DNA from: an uncultured Cellvibrionales bacterium
GTDB taxonomy: Bacteria > Pseudomonadota > Gammaproteobacteria > Pseudomonadales > Cellvibrionaceae
Assembly: GCA_913020115.1 (NCBI GenBank)
Contig: CAJWBQ010000007.1
Span: 1 to 64,000, forward strand
Length of the DNA: 64,000 nucleotides
Reading direction: 5' to 3'
The notes under the pieces were generated by a model. It did no database searches and had not been told where the DNA came from. It worked only from the letters and a program-made list of their open reading frames with translations. Positions 53,154-61,642 of this stretch are shown in pieces. Both the position numbers and the translations under genes were made by a program. Position 1 is the first letter of the stretch, and every line of letters starts with the position of its first letter.

Positions 53154-53718
53154 TGGTTTATTTATGAAGTGTTTTGTTATTCTTGCAGTACTGCTGTTCT
53201 CCGGGTCACTGCAAGCGCAGAAAGGCGTTTTTCTCGCGCCTAATGTTTTTAGTGCTCAAGCATTTTCAGAGCCTACAAAGGTGCTGCAGACTTTGTGGTT
53301 GAATCGCGCATTGCGTGATCGCGCTGGAAAAATTCTGGGTCACTCCTACGCCGGCCTTCGTCAGCGGTACTGGGGGCAAGGTTCCAAAACGGCTTGGGTG
53401 TTTGAGGAAATTGGTAAAGAACTGCCAATCACCGTTGGTGTGGTCATCGAAAATAACCGCATCGCTAAGATTTCCATTCTAGAGTACCGAGAGAGTCGTG
53501 GTGGCGAAGTGCGTTACCCCTTTTTCACGGATCAGTTCAAGCAGCTCGGCTTAATCAAAACCCCTAAAAAATATGCTCTAGATGGCAGCATAGACGGCAT
53601 TACCGGCGCCACTCTGTCGGTGCGAGCTATTAAAAGAGTGGCTACTCTGGCGCTCATGTTTCATCACAATACGCCATTCACTCAAGTGGGATCATCAAGG
53701 TCTCGGTTTGAACGATAA
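53143..53718 (+). CDS. FMN-binding domain protein (exported)
   Basis: Exported protein of 191 residues with signal peptide (FVILAVLLFSGSLQAQ near residue 11). The FMN-binding domain ends in DGITGATLSVRAIKRVA near residue 158, the motif at which ApbE attaches FMN covalently to Thr in NqrC/RnfG-like proteins. It lies between a Fur-controlled porin and a PepSY membrane protein, suggesting extracytoplasmic electron transfer. A start at ATG 53164 (MKCFVIL) is also possible but has no RBS. Confidence 0.87.
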   Translation: MAPSGLFMKCFVILAVLLFSGSLQAQKGVFLAPNVFSAQAFSEPTKVLQTLWLNRALRDRAGKILGHSYAGLRQRYWGQGSKTAWVFEEIGKELPITVGVVIENNRIAKISILEYRESRGGEVRYPFFTDQFKQLGLIKTPKKYALDGSIDGITGATLSVRAIKRVATLALMFHHNTPFTQVGSSRSRFER

Positions 53719-54484
53719 GCGAAACTCACGCCCCAAACCAAAGAGAAGCCGGCTGCGATTAGTATTGTGGCGGTGGCATCGGCGTATTGGTTTACTTACT
53801 GCACTGCTCGTGATTGTGCTATCGGTCACGGGCTTAATGTTAAACCACGTTTCGAGTATCCCAGGGCTTCACGAGCCTGTTCGTTCGTTTTGGCTACTCA
53901 AGGCTTATGGAATTGAAGCGCCAACGCCCATTTCATATGCGGTTGGCAATCGTTACATTACGTCCTTGGGGAGTGATTACTTTTATCTCGATATGGAAGA
54001 GTCGGCCTATTGTCGTGGCACTTTAAAGGGCGCTGTTTCGCACGATAATATGATTGTGGTGGCCTGTGGCGATGAGTTGGTATTGCTCAGCGAGCTGGGG
54101 GAAGTCGTGGAGCGTATTGGTTCGGCTTACGGCTTGCCTGCTCCGGTTGAAAGTTTGGGCCTGTGCGGCGAGGCCTTGTGTCTGTCGAGCAAGAATCAGC
54201 GCTATAAAATCAATATTGATCAGCTCAGCTGGCTATCTGTGAGTGCTGAAGTTTCCATGGATAGATCTAAGCCCGTCAAGCTGCCTCAGGAATACCAAGG
54301 TACTTTGGTACAAAATTATATGGGCGACAGTATTTCTTGGGAGCGCGTCCTGCTGGACATTCATAGCGGTCGCTTGTTGGCCTTGGGCCCTTGGTTGATG
54401 GACATTGCAGCCCTATTTTTAATCATGCTGGCCATTTCGGGAGTGAGCATGTGGTACAGCGGTCGCCGCCGTAAACAGCGCTAA
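53708..54484 (+). CDS. PepSY-associated membrane protein
   Basis: 258-residue membrane protein with helix RIGLLTALLVIVLSVTGLML near residue 30 and a C-terminal helix MDIAALFLIMLAISGVSMWY near 230. The HRRIG and GRRRKQR flanks are typical of PepSY_TM proteins. The middle domain is periplasmic and has a Cys pair (YCRGT, VACGD) plus others (LGLCGEALCLS). It starts at TTG, overlapping the FMN gene by 11 bases, so the two products are made together. In flavinylated electron-transfer systems PepSY membrane proteins pair with FMN-binding domains, probably as ferric reductases. Confidence 0.85.
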   Translation: MNDKRNSRPKPKRSRLRLVLWRWHRRIGLLTALLVIVLSVTGLMLNHVSSIPGLHEPVRSFWLLKAYGIEAPTPISYAVGNRYITSLGSDYFYLDMEESAYCRGTLKGAVSHDNMIVVACGDELVLLSELGEVVERIGSAYGLPAPVESLGLCGEALCLSSKNQRYKINIDQLSWLSVSAEVSMDRSKPVKLPQEYQGTLVQNYMGDSISWERVLLDIHSGRLLALGPWLMDIAALFLIMLAISGVSMWYSGRRRKQR

Positions 54485-54605
54485 TACTCCCTCTAGAAAA
54501 GTTTATTCTTCTATTAAAGGTTTATCCCTCGCGCGGGGTTCATTACACTAGTTATTTTTCAGCCTGCGGGCTTTAGCCTTTTTTGCCGTGGACACGGCCA
54601 TTTCT

Positions 54606-56387
54606 ATGGATATTCGCGCTTACAAAATTGTTCGGGAGCTGGGTAAAGGCGGCATGGCTACCGTTTATCTTGCCATTCAAGAAAGTTTTGAGCGCGAGGT
54701 GGCGCTTAAAGTGATGTCGCCGGCGCTGTCAGAAGACCCCAGTTTTGGAGAGCGTTTTATTCGCGAGGCTAAAATTGTCAGCCGGCTGGTTCACCCCAAT
54801 ATTGTTACTGTATATGACGTGGGGGTGAGTAATGGCCATCACTTCCTGTCGATGGAGTATGTGCCAGGAAGAGATTTGCGGGCGCTGCGCGCCAAGATGA
54901 GTTTGCGAGACGTTATTGGTGTCATAAAAGACGTGGCGCTTGCACTCGATTTCGCCAATCGTAAAGGCTGTGTCCACCGCGATGTGAAACCTGAAAATAT
55001 CATGTTGCACGACGAGGGTGGTCGAGCTGTCCTAATGGATTTCGGCATCGCCAAGTTAAGTGACGTGAGTTCAGGTATGACCCAGGTGGGTTCTACTATT
55101 GGCACGCCTCATTACATGAGCCCCGAGCAGGCGAGAGGAAAGGCTGTTGACGGTCGCTCAGATATTTACAGTTTAGGGGTGGTGTTTTTTTGGCTGTTGC
55201 TTGGTCATGTCCCTTTCAGTGCTGATTCGGCGGTGGCGGTTGGAATTAAACACCTATCAGCCCCAATTCCTGTGTTGCCTCAAGCTCTGATGGTATTTCA
55301 AGATTTGATCGATAAGGCGATGGCTAAGAAGCCAGAACAGAGGTTCCAGTCGGGGCGAGAGTTGGCTGAGGCGCTAGACCGCCTGAACCGCTTTGAAATT
55401 GACGCGGCGGAGGCGAACAGGGCTCCCAAAGAAGCTAGCTCTGATGACGCATTAAGCCCGGATGAAGCTCCAACAGCTGTTCACGAGAGCGTGCCTGAAC
55501 TCTCGTCGACTCCACCTAAGATCACACAGCGTGCTAAACCTCGGCCAGCGCCCAAAGTAAAACCGACGACCTCGAAGCCTGATACCCTATCAGTGACAGA
55601 AGAAGACCGAGTGGTGGCCCAGCAAACCCAGGCGCCCAAGGCGCAGCGCTCCTCGCGAGGGCTCTTATTATTTGCCATAATCTTAGCTTCGAGTGCCTAC
55701 ATTTACAGTGATACCAAAGCGCAGGCCATCGTGCTGTCTCATTGGATCAATGTACAGGTCCAGATCGAACGTCATCTAGGGCTTGATTTAAGTCGCAGCG
55801 CAGAGTTGTTTGAAAGGTATTTCCCTTCACTTCGGCTTTCAAAGAGTAGCTCGCAAGATGCAAGGCCTCAGCCTGAAGAGGGAGTGGTTTTGGAGCTAGC
55901 GCAAAAACCCAGCCCAAAGCCATTGTTCGCGGTATCTTCTATGAGCGAAATTAACGCTCTTCTGCCCAAGTTAGACGAAGACCTTGGGGTCAGCAAAGAC
56001 CTTGTCATCGCTTATCAAGCCTTGCTCTCTGATCATCCCGAGCACGAGCAGGCCCTGGCCGGCATCGAAAACTTAAAGTTGTATCATATCCAGAAATTGG
56101 AACGAGCTTTGGAGGAGAGGCGTCTGCCCATTGCTCAGGCCTTAATGGATTCAGCCTTGGTCAATTTACCTGATATGCACTTGAGTGTGCGCCTGCAAAT
56201 TTTGCAGAAACAATTGACCCTAATGAAGCTGGGGCTGGCCATTGAACAGCTTCAATTGGATGAAGCTAAGCTCTTATTGGATGAGGCTCAAAGCCTCTAT
56301 TTTGATGATAAGGAGCTGCAAGCTCTTGAACTGCAGTATCGCGAGGCTGTAGGAGTGGATACGGGGGCAGCCGCGCTGGCGAAATAG
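54606..56387 (+). CDS. Serine/threonine protein kinase (PknB-type)
   Basis: 593-residue Hanks-type kinase. Residues 5-265 are the kinase domain with glycine loop GKGGMATVY, catalytic HRDVKPEN, DFG (MDFGIAK) and GTPHYMSPEQARGK. A Pro/Ser/Thr-rich linker (about 275-360) leads to one transmembrane helix (LLLFAIILASSAYIYS). About 220 outer residues follow, helical and TPR-like (ALLSDHPEHEQALAGIENLK, LDEAKLLLDEAQSLY). No phosphatase or FHA gene is nearby. An in-frame GTG 18 bases earlier is an alternative start; neither has a good RBS. Confidence 0.9.
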   Translation: MDIRAYKIVRELGKGGMATVYLAIQESFEREVALKVMSPALSEDPSFGERFIREAKIVSRLVHPNIVTVYDVGVSNGHHFLSMEYVPGRDLRALRAKMSLRDVIGVIKDVALALDFANRKGCVHRDVKPENIMLHDEGGRAVLMDFGIAKLSDVSSGMTQVGSTIGTPHYMSPEQARGKAVDGRSDIYSLGVVFFWLLLGHVPFSADSAVAVGIKHLSAPIPVLPQALMVFQDLIDKAMAKKPEQRFQSGRELAEALDRLNRFEIDAAEANRAPKEASSDDALSPDEAPTAVHESVPELSSTPPKITQRAKPRPAPKVKPTTSKPDTLSVTEEDRVVAQQTQAPKAQRSSRGLLLFAIILASSAYIYSDTKAQAIVLSHWINVQVQIERHLGLDLSRSAELFERYFPSLRLSKSSSQDARPQPEEGVVLELAQKPSPKPLFAVSSMSEINALLPKLDEDLGVSKDLVIAYQALLSDHPEHEQALAGIENLKLYHIQKLERALEERRLPIAQALMDSALVNLPDMHLSVRLQILQKQLTLMKLGLAIEQLQLDEAKLLLDEAQSLYFDDKELQALELQYREAVGVDTGAAALAK

Positions 56388-56485
56388 ATTTAAAGGTCTG
56401 TTACTTAAGCAAGGTGAGTTGACGTAGCTTGAGCTATGGTTTCCATATAGAAAATCAATAGGACAGCGCAGATGGTGGGTGTATG

Positions 56486-56519
56486 ATAGCGACCTGCTAT
56501 TAAGATAGAGAATTTCAAT
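56486..56519 (+). promoter_or_regulatory. Possible OxyR-like site upstream of the peroxiredoxin gene
   Basis: ATAG-N7-CTAT (56486-56500) and, four bases later, ATAG-N7-CAAT resemble tandem OxyR half-sites. Spacing between them is 4 rather than the usual 7 bases, so this is only suggestive. Confidence 0.3.
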
Positions 56520-56584
56520 TAATTAAGTCTTTCGCAATTGACGAGTTTAATTCCAATCAACAATTTATTAAATGGAGAGTTACC

Positions 56585-57187
56585 ATGGGTGTATTAGTAG
56601 GTAAGGCAGCACCAGATTTCACAGCTGCAGCAGTTTTGGGAAATGGCGAAATTGTAGACAGTTTCACTTTGTCCGAAGCTATCAAAGGCAAAAAAGCGGT
56701 AATTTTCTTCTACCCTTTAGATTTCACCTTCGTTTGTCCTTCAGAGTTGTTGGCTTTTGATCACCGCATTGAAGCGTTTCAAGAACGCGGCGTTGAAGTG
56801 ATTGGTGTCTCTATAGACTCTCAATTCAGTCACAACGCTTGGCGTAATACCCCAGTAAATGAAGGCGGCATTGGCCCCGTTCGTTACACTTTAGTGGCTG
56901 ACACTAAGCACAGCATCTGTCAGGACTACGACGTTGAAACTGACGACGGTGTAGCATTTCGCGGTTCTTTTCTGATTGATGAAGAAGGTCAAGTTCGTCA
57001 TCAAGTGGTTAACGACCTGCCTCTGGGGCGTAATGTTGATGAAATGCTGCGTATGGTTGATGCTTTGGCATTTCACCAAGAGCATGGCGAAGTGTGTCCT
57101 GCGGGCTGGAAAGACGGCGACAAAGGTATGGATGCATCACCCGACGGTGTTGCGGCTTACCTGAGTGAAAACGCAGACAAGCTTTAA
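56585..57187 (+). CDS. Typical 2-Cys peroxiredoxin (AhpC/Prx type)
   Basis: Thiol peroxidase of 200 residues reducing H2O2 and organic hydroperoxides. The peroxidatic Cys is at residue 51 (DFTFVCPSE) and the resolving Cys in GEVCPAGW near 171. It carries the GGIG loop (EGGIGPVRY) but lacks a clear C-terminal YF motif, so it is probably less hyperoxidation-sensitive. Monocistronic with its own terminator. Confidence 0.94.
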   Translation: MGVLVGKAAPDFTAAAVLGNGEIVDSFTLSEAIKGKKAVIFFYPLDFTFVCPSELLAFDHRIEAFQERGVEVIGVSIDSQFSHNAWRNTPVNEGGIGPVRYTLVADTKHSICQDYDVETDDGVAFRGSFLIDEEGQVRHQVVNDLPLGRNVDEMLRMVDALAFHQEHGEVCPAGWKDGDKGMDASPDGVAAYLSENADKL

Positions 57188-57256
57188 ATTATTTCTCTTG
57201 ATAAGCCTTTAGTGCTGAGGCCCTGCTGATAGCAAACTTCAGTCTCAAGGTGTATT

Positions 57257-57300
57257 GGGTCGAGCCAAGTGGAAAGTCTACTTAGCTCGGCCCTTTTTAT
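57257..57300 (+). terminator. Intrinsic terminator of the peroxiredoxin gene
   Basis: GGGTCGAGC-c-AAGT / ACTT-a-GCTCGGCCC stem with a 9-base loop and TTTTTATTT. Confidence 0.85.
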
Positions 57301-57351
57301 TTAGCCAATTGACAATTCGTCGCTCCTCTTCTTTCCTATACCCTTATTAAT

Positions 57352-58020
57352 TCAAGTTCGCTTTTTATCGAGATAAAATGCCATGACTGCAAATAGGCCG
57401 TAAGCTGCTAGTGCCGATAAGGCGACGCTTAACTCGTTATCGTCGGGTGAAAGTGGGCCAAAGATATTTAAAATGTTAACGGCGAGCAAAAATATGACAA
57501 ACAGTGGGGCCCCAATTTTTGCGAACGTGGTTTTTCCAGATGTCGATTTCATATATAAGTACAGGCTTGCCAGTAAAAATACCGCTTCCAAGAGATAACT
57601 CAAATAGGCGTTGTTCCATAAGCTCAGGCCCATTTTAACTGAATCGTCTGATGCTAAGGGGAGATCTGGTGTGTGCATGATCAGGTCGAAAAACCAGTGT
57701 GAAATGACGGCAGTAGCCATCACGATTGAAATATTTTTCGAATTTGGTATGCGCTTGAAATACAGGTAGTAGGCGCTAATAAAAATCACGCCGCCCCATA
57801 TAAATGTCGACAGTAAGCTGTGGGTATAGGGCATGAATATTAATTGAAAGTGTGTAGATTCAGTGTAGTTCTCGATGACTTTGAATTTTTCAATCCCCCC
57901 CAGTGTCAGAGAAAAAAATAGTATATCTACGAATTGGACTGCGATAAAAAGAAGCCCTAACGAAGCTCTTTTTTCAATGGATTTGAGTGCGAAACTCGCC
58001 GCGTAGTGGCCGACAAACAT
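57352..58020 (-). CDS. Multi-spanning membrane protein (YdjM/DUF457-like)
   Basis: Membrane protein of 222 residues with about six helices. Conserved-looking His/Asp positions occur in FVGHYAASF, QFVDILFF, YTHSLLSTF and ISHWFFDLIMHTPDLPL, the pattern of the membrane-bound metal-dependent hydrolase-like YdjM/DUF457 family. Enzymatic activity is not shown for that family. Divergent from a LysR gene. Confidence 0.78.
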   Translation of the reverse strand: MFVGHYAASFALKSIEKRASLGLLFIAVQFVDILFFSLTLGGIEKFKVIENYTESTHFQLIFMPYTHSLLSTFIWGGVIFISAYYLYFKRIPNSKNISIVMATAVISHWFFDLIMHTPDLPLASDDSVKMGLSLWNNAYLSYLLEAVFLLASLYLYMKSTSGKTTFAKIGAPLFVIFLLAVNILNIFGPLSPDDNELSVALSALAAYGLFAVMAFYLDKKRT

Positions 58021-58108
58021 GTGCGCTGTCCTCTTCTTAGTGATTGGTGCTGTGAGTGAGGGTCTATTATGGGTATTCCTTTTTGACTATTGAACTGATA
58101 ATGTTTTG

Positions 58109-58138
58109 CCATCGCTATTCATTTGTGAATAGCGATGG
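58109..58138. promoter_or_regulatory. Inverted repeat in the YdjM-like/LysR divergent spacer
   Basis: Two 14-base arms, GCCATCGCTATTCA and TGAATAGCGATGGC, form a perfect inverted repeat separated by TT (58109-58138). It is a strong candidate for a regulator operator or hairpin between the divergent genes. Confidence 0.7.
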
Positions 58139-58169
58139 CAGGTCGTAATTCAATGGGTGAGGTATTAAG

Positions 58170-59063
58170 GTGATAAAAAACCTACCGTGGGAGTGGATTC
58201 AGAGTTTTGCCGTTGTGGCTAAATTGGGTAGTTTGTCGAAAGCGGCAGTGGCCTTAAATACATCACAGCCAACCTTGAGTCGACATATGGCTGGTCTGGA
58301 AAAAGAGATTGGCACAACCTTGTTTGATCGTAGTACTCAAGGGCTCAAACTTACGAGTTCAGGGGAGAAGCTGGTTGAATACGGTAAATCTATGCAGCAA
58401 GCCGCGGAGCAATTTACTCGTATTGCTTCAGGGACTGTTATGTCCTTGGCAGGCAATATTCGTATAAGTGCCAATGAGGTGGTTGGCTTGTATTACCTGC
58501 CGGCCCTCATTGCCAAATTCAAACAAAAATATCCTGAGGTGTCGGTTGAAATTGATGTTTCAAACAAGACAACTAGCATAAATCAAAGGGACACCGATAT
58601 TGCCTTGAGGATGTTCAGGCCTACACAGCCAGACTTAGTGGTAAAACGCCTGCCCGATATAAAATTGAGAGCAGTTGCCAGTAAGGAATATTTGGCTGAG
58701 TATTCAGAACCAAAGAGCCTGCAGGAGCTGAGCGATCACAGGCTGATTGGTTTTGACCGTGATTTGCAGTTTATAAAAACGATTAAAGCCCTAGGTTGGC
58801 CGCTTTTTGAAAATGAATTCACGAGTAAAACAGACTTCCTGCCGCTGCAAATAGAGCTGGCTCGTAAAGGCCTAGGGGTTACGGTTACACATGAATATCT
58901 TCTTAAGGAGTTTACTGAGTTGCAGGCCATCCTCCCAGATCTTACCTTGCCCAACTTGGAGTTTTGGTTGGTTTGCCATGCGGATGTTCAGCATAATCGC
59001 AGAATTAGGGTAATGATGGATTTTCTGGCTGAGCACTTAACTGCGAAACTCACATTTGATTGA
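58170..59063 (+). CDS. LysR-type transcriptional regulator
   Basis: 297 residues with N-terminal winged HTH (LGSLSKAAVALNTSQPTLSR) and C-terminal effector-binding domain. Divergent from the YdjM-like membrane gene across 149 bases, so that gene is a plausible target. The spacer contains GCCATCGCTATTCA / TGAATAGCGATGGC, an inverted repeat at 58109-58138, which could be a regulator site or hairpin. Confidence 0.88.
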   Translation: MIKNLPWEWIQSFAVVAKLGSLSKAAVALNTSQPTLSRHMAGLEKEIGTTLFDRSTQGLKLTSSGEKLVEYGKSMQQAAEQFTRIASGTVMSLAGNIRISANEVVGLYYLPALIAKFKQKYPEVSVEIDVSNKTTSINQRDTDIALRMFRPTQPDLVVKRLPDIKLRAVASKEYLAEYSEPKSLQELSDHRLIGFDRDLQFIKTIKALGWPLFENEFTSKTDFLPLQIELARKGLGVTVTHEYLLKEFTELQAILPDLTLPNLEFWLVCHADVQHNRRIRVMMDFLAEHLTAKLTFD

Positions 59064-59087
59064 AAAATCCAGTGCACAATTTTTCTA

Positions 59088-60095
59088 TTAAACTACGTCG
59101 CAAGGCAAAGAGGGCTCGAGGTTAAATCGATCTCGGTAGCGTTTTGGGGCGATATTAAAGCGGTGTCTAAAAGCTTTTGAATACGCTTCTGGAGTCGAAA
59201 ACCCACATTCATAAGCAATGGTTTTTAATGGGATATTCAATTCGTGCAGCAGCGTTCGAGATCGCTCAAGCCTTAGTTCACTTAGTATTTGCGCGGGGCT
59301 CATATCAAGCGCCTGCAAACATCTGCGATGCAATGTGCGCACCGAAACATTGAGAAAGTCAGCCATTTTTTCAAGAGATATTGATTTATTTAGCTGGGTT
59401 TCTAGCCATCCAATCAAATTGACGATATCGCCTTCTCTGGCCTTGGCTTGCAAGTTAATTGATCCTGAAAATTGTGATTGGCCACCATCGCGAATTAGAA
59501 AAACAACCAGCATGCGCGCAATTTCCAAGGCGGCAGCCGCACCCAAGTCGCCTCGTACCATGGCTAACATCATATCCACGCCTGATAAAACACCGGCCGA
59601 AGTCCAAAGGTTTCCGTCGTGAATATAGAGCGTATCTTGCTCTACCTGTGCCTTCGGGAATTCATTTTGTAGCATGCGAGTTGCCATCCAGTGGGTAGTG
59701 GCACGGTGCTTGTCTAAACGCCCGAGCTGTCCCAATAAAAAGGCACCGGAGCAAATGGAGCTTGTGACTTCTGCTCTAGTCACCGCTTCATCTAACCACT
59801 GCATTACCAAGGCATTTTTTCTGACCTCCCCCAGTGCCTCTGCATCTGCTCCCGGGACAATAATAGTGTGAATGGTCTCAGAGCTAGGGGGCAGTGGGTC
59901 AACCGATAGGGGCAAGCCTGCGCTCGACATAACCTTTCCATCGGGTGCATGACCAACATAGTGAATGTCGTAGATGAATTGCTTGCTGCCTCTGTTCGCT
60001 TGGGAGAGCACCTCGGCAGGTCCGGCAACATCCAGTAGCTGAACACCTTGGTAAAGCAGGAAGTAGACTTTTTTTGGCTTGGCAGTTTGAGACAT
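59088..60095 (-). CDS. GlxA family regulator (DJ-1/PfpI plus AraC HTH)
   Basis: 335-residue regulator: an N-terminal DJ-1/PfpI-like domain with the elbow Cys in SSICSGAFLLG near residue 105, and a C-terminal AraC double HTH (FLNVSVRTLHRRCLQALDMS, then YECGFSTPEAYSKAFRHRF). The start at 60095 (MSQTAKPKK) was preferred; an ATG 15 bases earlier is possible. Divergent from a stand-alone DJ-1/PfpI enzyme gene, probably its target. Confidence 0.9.
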   Translation of the reverse strand: MSQTAKPKKVYFLLYQGVQLLDVAGPAEVLSQANRGSKQFIYDIHYVGHAPDGKVMSSAGLPLSVDPLPPSSETIHTIIVPGADAEALGEVRKNALVMQWLDEAVTRAEVTSSICSGAFLLGQLGRLDKHRATTHWMATRMLQNEFPKAQVEQDTLYIHDGNLWTSAGVLSGVDMMLAMVRGDLGAAAALEIARMLVVFLIRDGGQSQFSGSINLQAKAREGDIVNLIGWLETQLNKSISLEKMADFLNVSVRTLHRRCLQALDMSPAQILSELRLERSRTLLHELNIPLKTIAYECGFSTPEAYSKAFRHRFNIAPKRYRDRFNLEPSLPCDVV

Positions 60096-60188
60096 AAACT
60101 TATCATACATGACGATGGCTTAGCTTGTAAGCTATATTCGTGCCTGTCGGGCCGTGCAAAATACTATGGTCAACTATGAGGAGTTTTT

Positions 60189-60827
60189 ATGAAAATTGTA
60201 ATGTTAGCCTACCCTGGATTGACTCCATTGGATTTGATGGGGCCTTTGCAGGCTTGGAGTTTGTGGCCAGACGCTGAAATTCAGGTGGTTTGGAAAACAG
60301 ACTCTCCCATCCCAACAGACACGGGCATGCCTATTGTACCGACTCACCGGTTTGACAATTGTTTTGAGAGCCCCGATATATTATTTGCCCCGGGTGGTAC
60401 TAAGCCGACGATAGACTTAATGTCAGATCTTGAGGTTATGGCTTTTCTTAAAGACAAAGGTGCTAAAGCTCAGTGGGTTACCAGTGTATGCACTGGCGCG
60501 CTACTGTTGGGGGCGGCGGGTTTGTTAGAGGGTTACAAGGCGACGACACATTGGGCCGCGCACTCCTACCTTGAGGCTTTTGGAGCCATTCCAAGTGAGG
60601 GGCGTTATGTGATTGATCGAAACCGAGCTACGGGCGGTGGGGTGACCGCGGGCATTGATTTTGGTTTGGCCTTGGTCGCGCAGATTGCGGGCGATGAGCT
60701 GGCAAAAACGATTCAATTGGCAATGGAGTATTCACCAAATCCTCCTTTTAATTCGGGCTCGCCCGCGGAAGCTTCTGAAGAGACCATCGAGCGCGTTAAG
60801 AGAATTTTTGCAGAAGCCAGTAGTTAA
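60189..60827 (+). CDS. DJ-1/PfpI family protein (isonitrile hydratase-like)
   Basis: 212-residue DJ-1 superfamily protein with nucleophile Cys in TSVCTGALLLGAAGLL near residue 100 and the ATTHWA motif. The sequence resembles isonitrile hydratase (InhA)-type proteins, which hydrate isonitriles to N-formamides. The true substrate is not shown. AGGAG precedes the ATG at normal distance. The divergent GlxA regulator likely controls it. Confidence 0.87.
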   Translation: MKIVMLAYPGLTPLDLMGPLQAWSLWPDAEIQVVWKTDSPIPTDTGMPIVPTHRFDNCFESPDILFAPGGTKPTIDLMSDLEVMAFLKDKGAKAQWVTSVCTGALLLGAAGLLEGYKATTHWAAHSYLEAFGAIPSEGRYVIDRNRATGGGVTAGIDFGLALVAQIAGDELAKTIQLAMEYSPNPPFNSGSPAEASEETIERVKRIFAEASS

Positions 60828-60885
60828 TAACATTTATTGCAGCGCACTATAGCGGCGCTGCAATGAATGATTTTAAACAACCTGG

Positions 60886-61344
60886 CTACTTGAAAGAGGC
60901 CAACATTTCCTTAATATCAATACCATTTGAGAGCATAGCTTTGTTCTCAGAGTCGTAGGCTTTGAAATAAGTGACTCGATAGCTTTTTGGGTTGATGTAA
61001 CAATATACTTTAGCCGCTTCAAAGTGTTTCCGGGTGCCAATATGGGCGTCTAATACCACAATGAAAACCTTGCGACTTTCCTGGAAGCGTGTGGAATGCC
61101 AATCTACAGTGGAGCGCAAAAAGTCTTTGGAAAATTTGTCAGCGGTTTCTTCTTCACAGTTGACGACTGCGTCTAGACTGCTAAACGGAACTTTCTGATA
61201 GTCACGTACATTGTCCCTCGGCATTATGCCAGAGAATAACTGAAGTTCTGCGTTGCTGAAATATAGAGTGGCAATAACCGTAGGAATTACGAGGGCAATA
61301 GCGCTCGTTCCCCAAAAGCCTAATCTTTTCCATAGAGTTTGCAT
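60886..61344 (-). CDS. Hypothetical membrane-anchored protein, 152 residues
   Basis: One N-terminal helix (LGFWGTSAIALVIPTVIATLYF near residue 7-28, quoted as landmark in part) and a periplasmic domain with Cys residues (VNCEEET, VYCYINP). Not recognised. Its start codon directly follows the stop of a 41-codon frame (TGA-ATG), suggesting coupled translation. Confidence 0.65.
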   Translation of the reverse strand: MQTLWKRLGFWGTSAIALVIPTVIATLYFSNAELQLFSGIMPRDNVRDYQKVPFSSLDAVVNCEEETADKFSKDFLRSTVDWHSTRFQESRKVFIVVLDAHIGTRKHFEAAKVYCYINPKSYRVTYFKAYDSENKAMLSNGIDIKEMLASFK

Positions 61345-61470
61345 TCAACGTACCTGTTCGCAGCGGCCTTCGGTAACCGTTCGACCCAATATTTGTTCCT
61401 GTTGGGCACTGGCTTTGCGTCCCCGAGTTACCCCGAGTTTGCCTGTTCGTGGAGCGCGAGATGGTCTCAT
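61345..61470 (-). CDS. Candidate small basic protein, 41 residues
   Basis: A frame beginning MRPSRAPRTGKLGVTRGRK and ending EGRCEQVR, rich in Arg/Gly/Thr. Its TGA abuts the ATG of the downstream membrane protein gene with no gap. No clear RBS precedes its ATG. A GTCACTT/AAGTGAC hairpin lies six bases upstream (61476-61493). It could be a leader frame or an artefact; the coupling is the main argument. Confidence 0.35.
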   Translation of the reverse strand: MRPSRAPRTGKLGVTRGRKASAQQEQILGRTVTEGRCEQVR

Positions 61471-61642
61471 GCTCAGTCACTTGAATAAGTGACCGCGGAT
61501 ATTGTGGGGGAAGTGAATGCCGTCGTCAATACCGCAACTAGACTCTCAAGTCATAGTAAAGTGTATGGGTGAGATGAAGCTTCCCATTAACCTATGCTTT
61601 GCTTATGGTAAGCCATATTTAAACCATAAGAGGTTATAAGGC

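Noticed and set aside
61405..61445. Short tandem repeat CCCCGAGTTA
   Set aside because: Only two copies inside the 41-codon candidate frame; no sign of a larger array.
61202..61480. 92-codon minus-strand frame overlapping the 152-residue protein
   Set aside because: Low-complexity Thr/Gln/Arg/Ser composition and a different frame from the better-supported 41-codon plus 152-residue pair.
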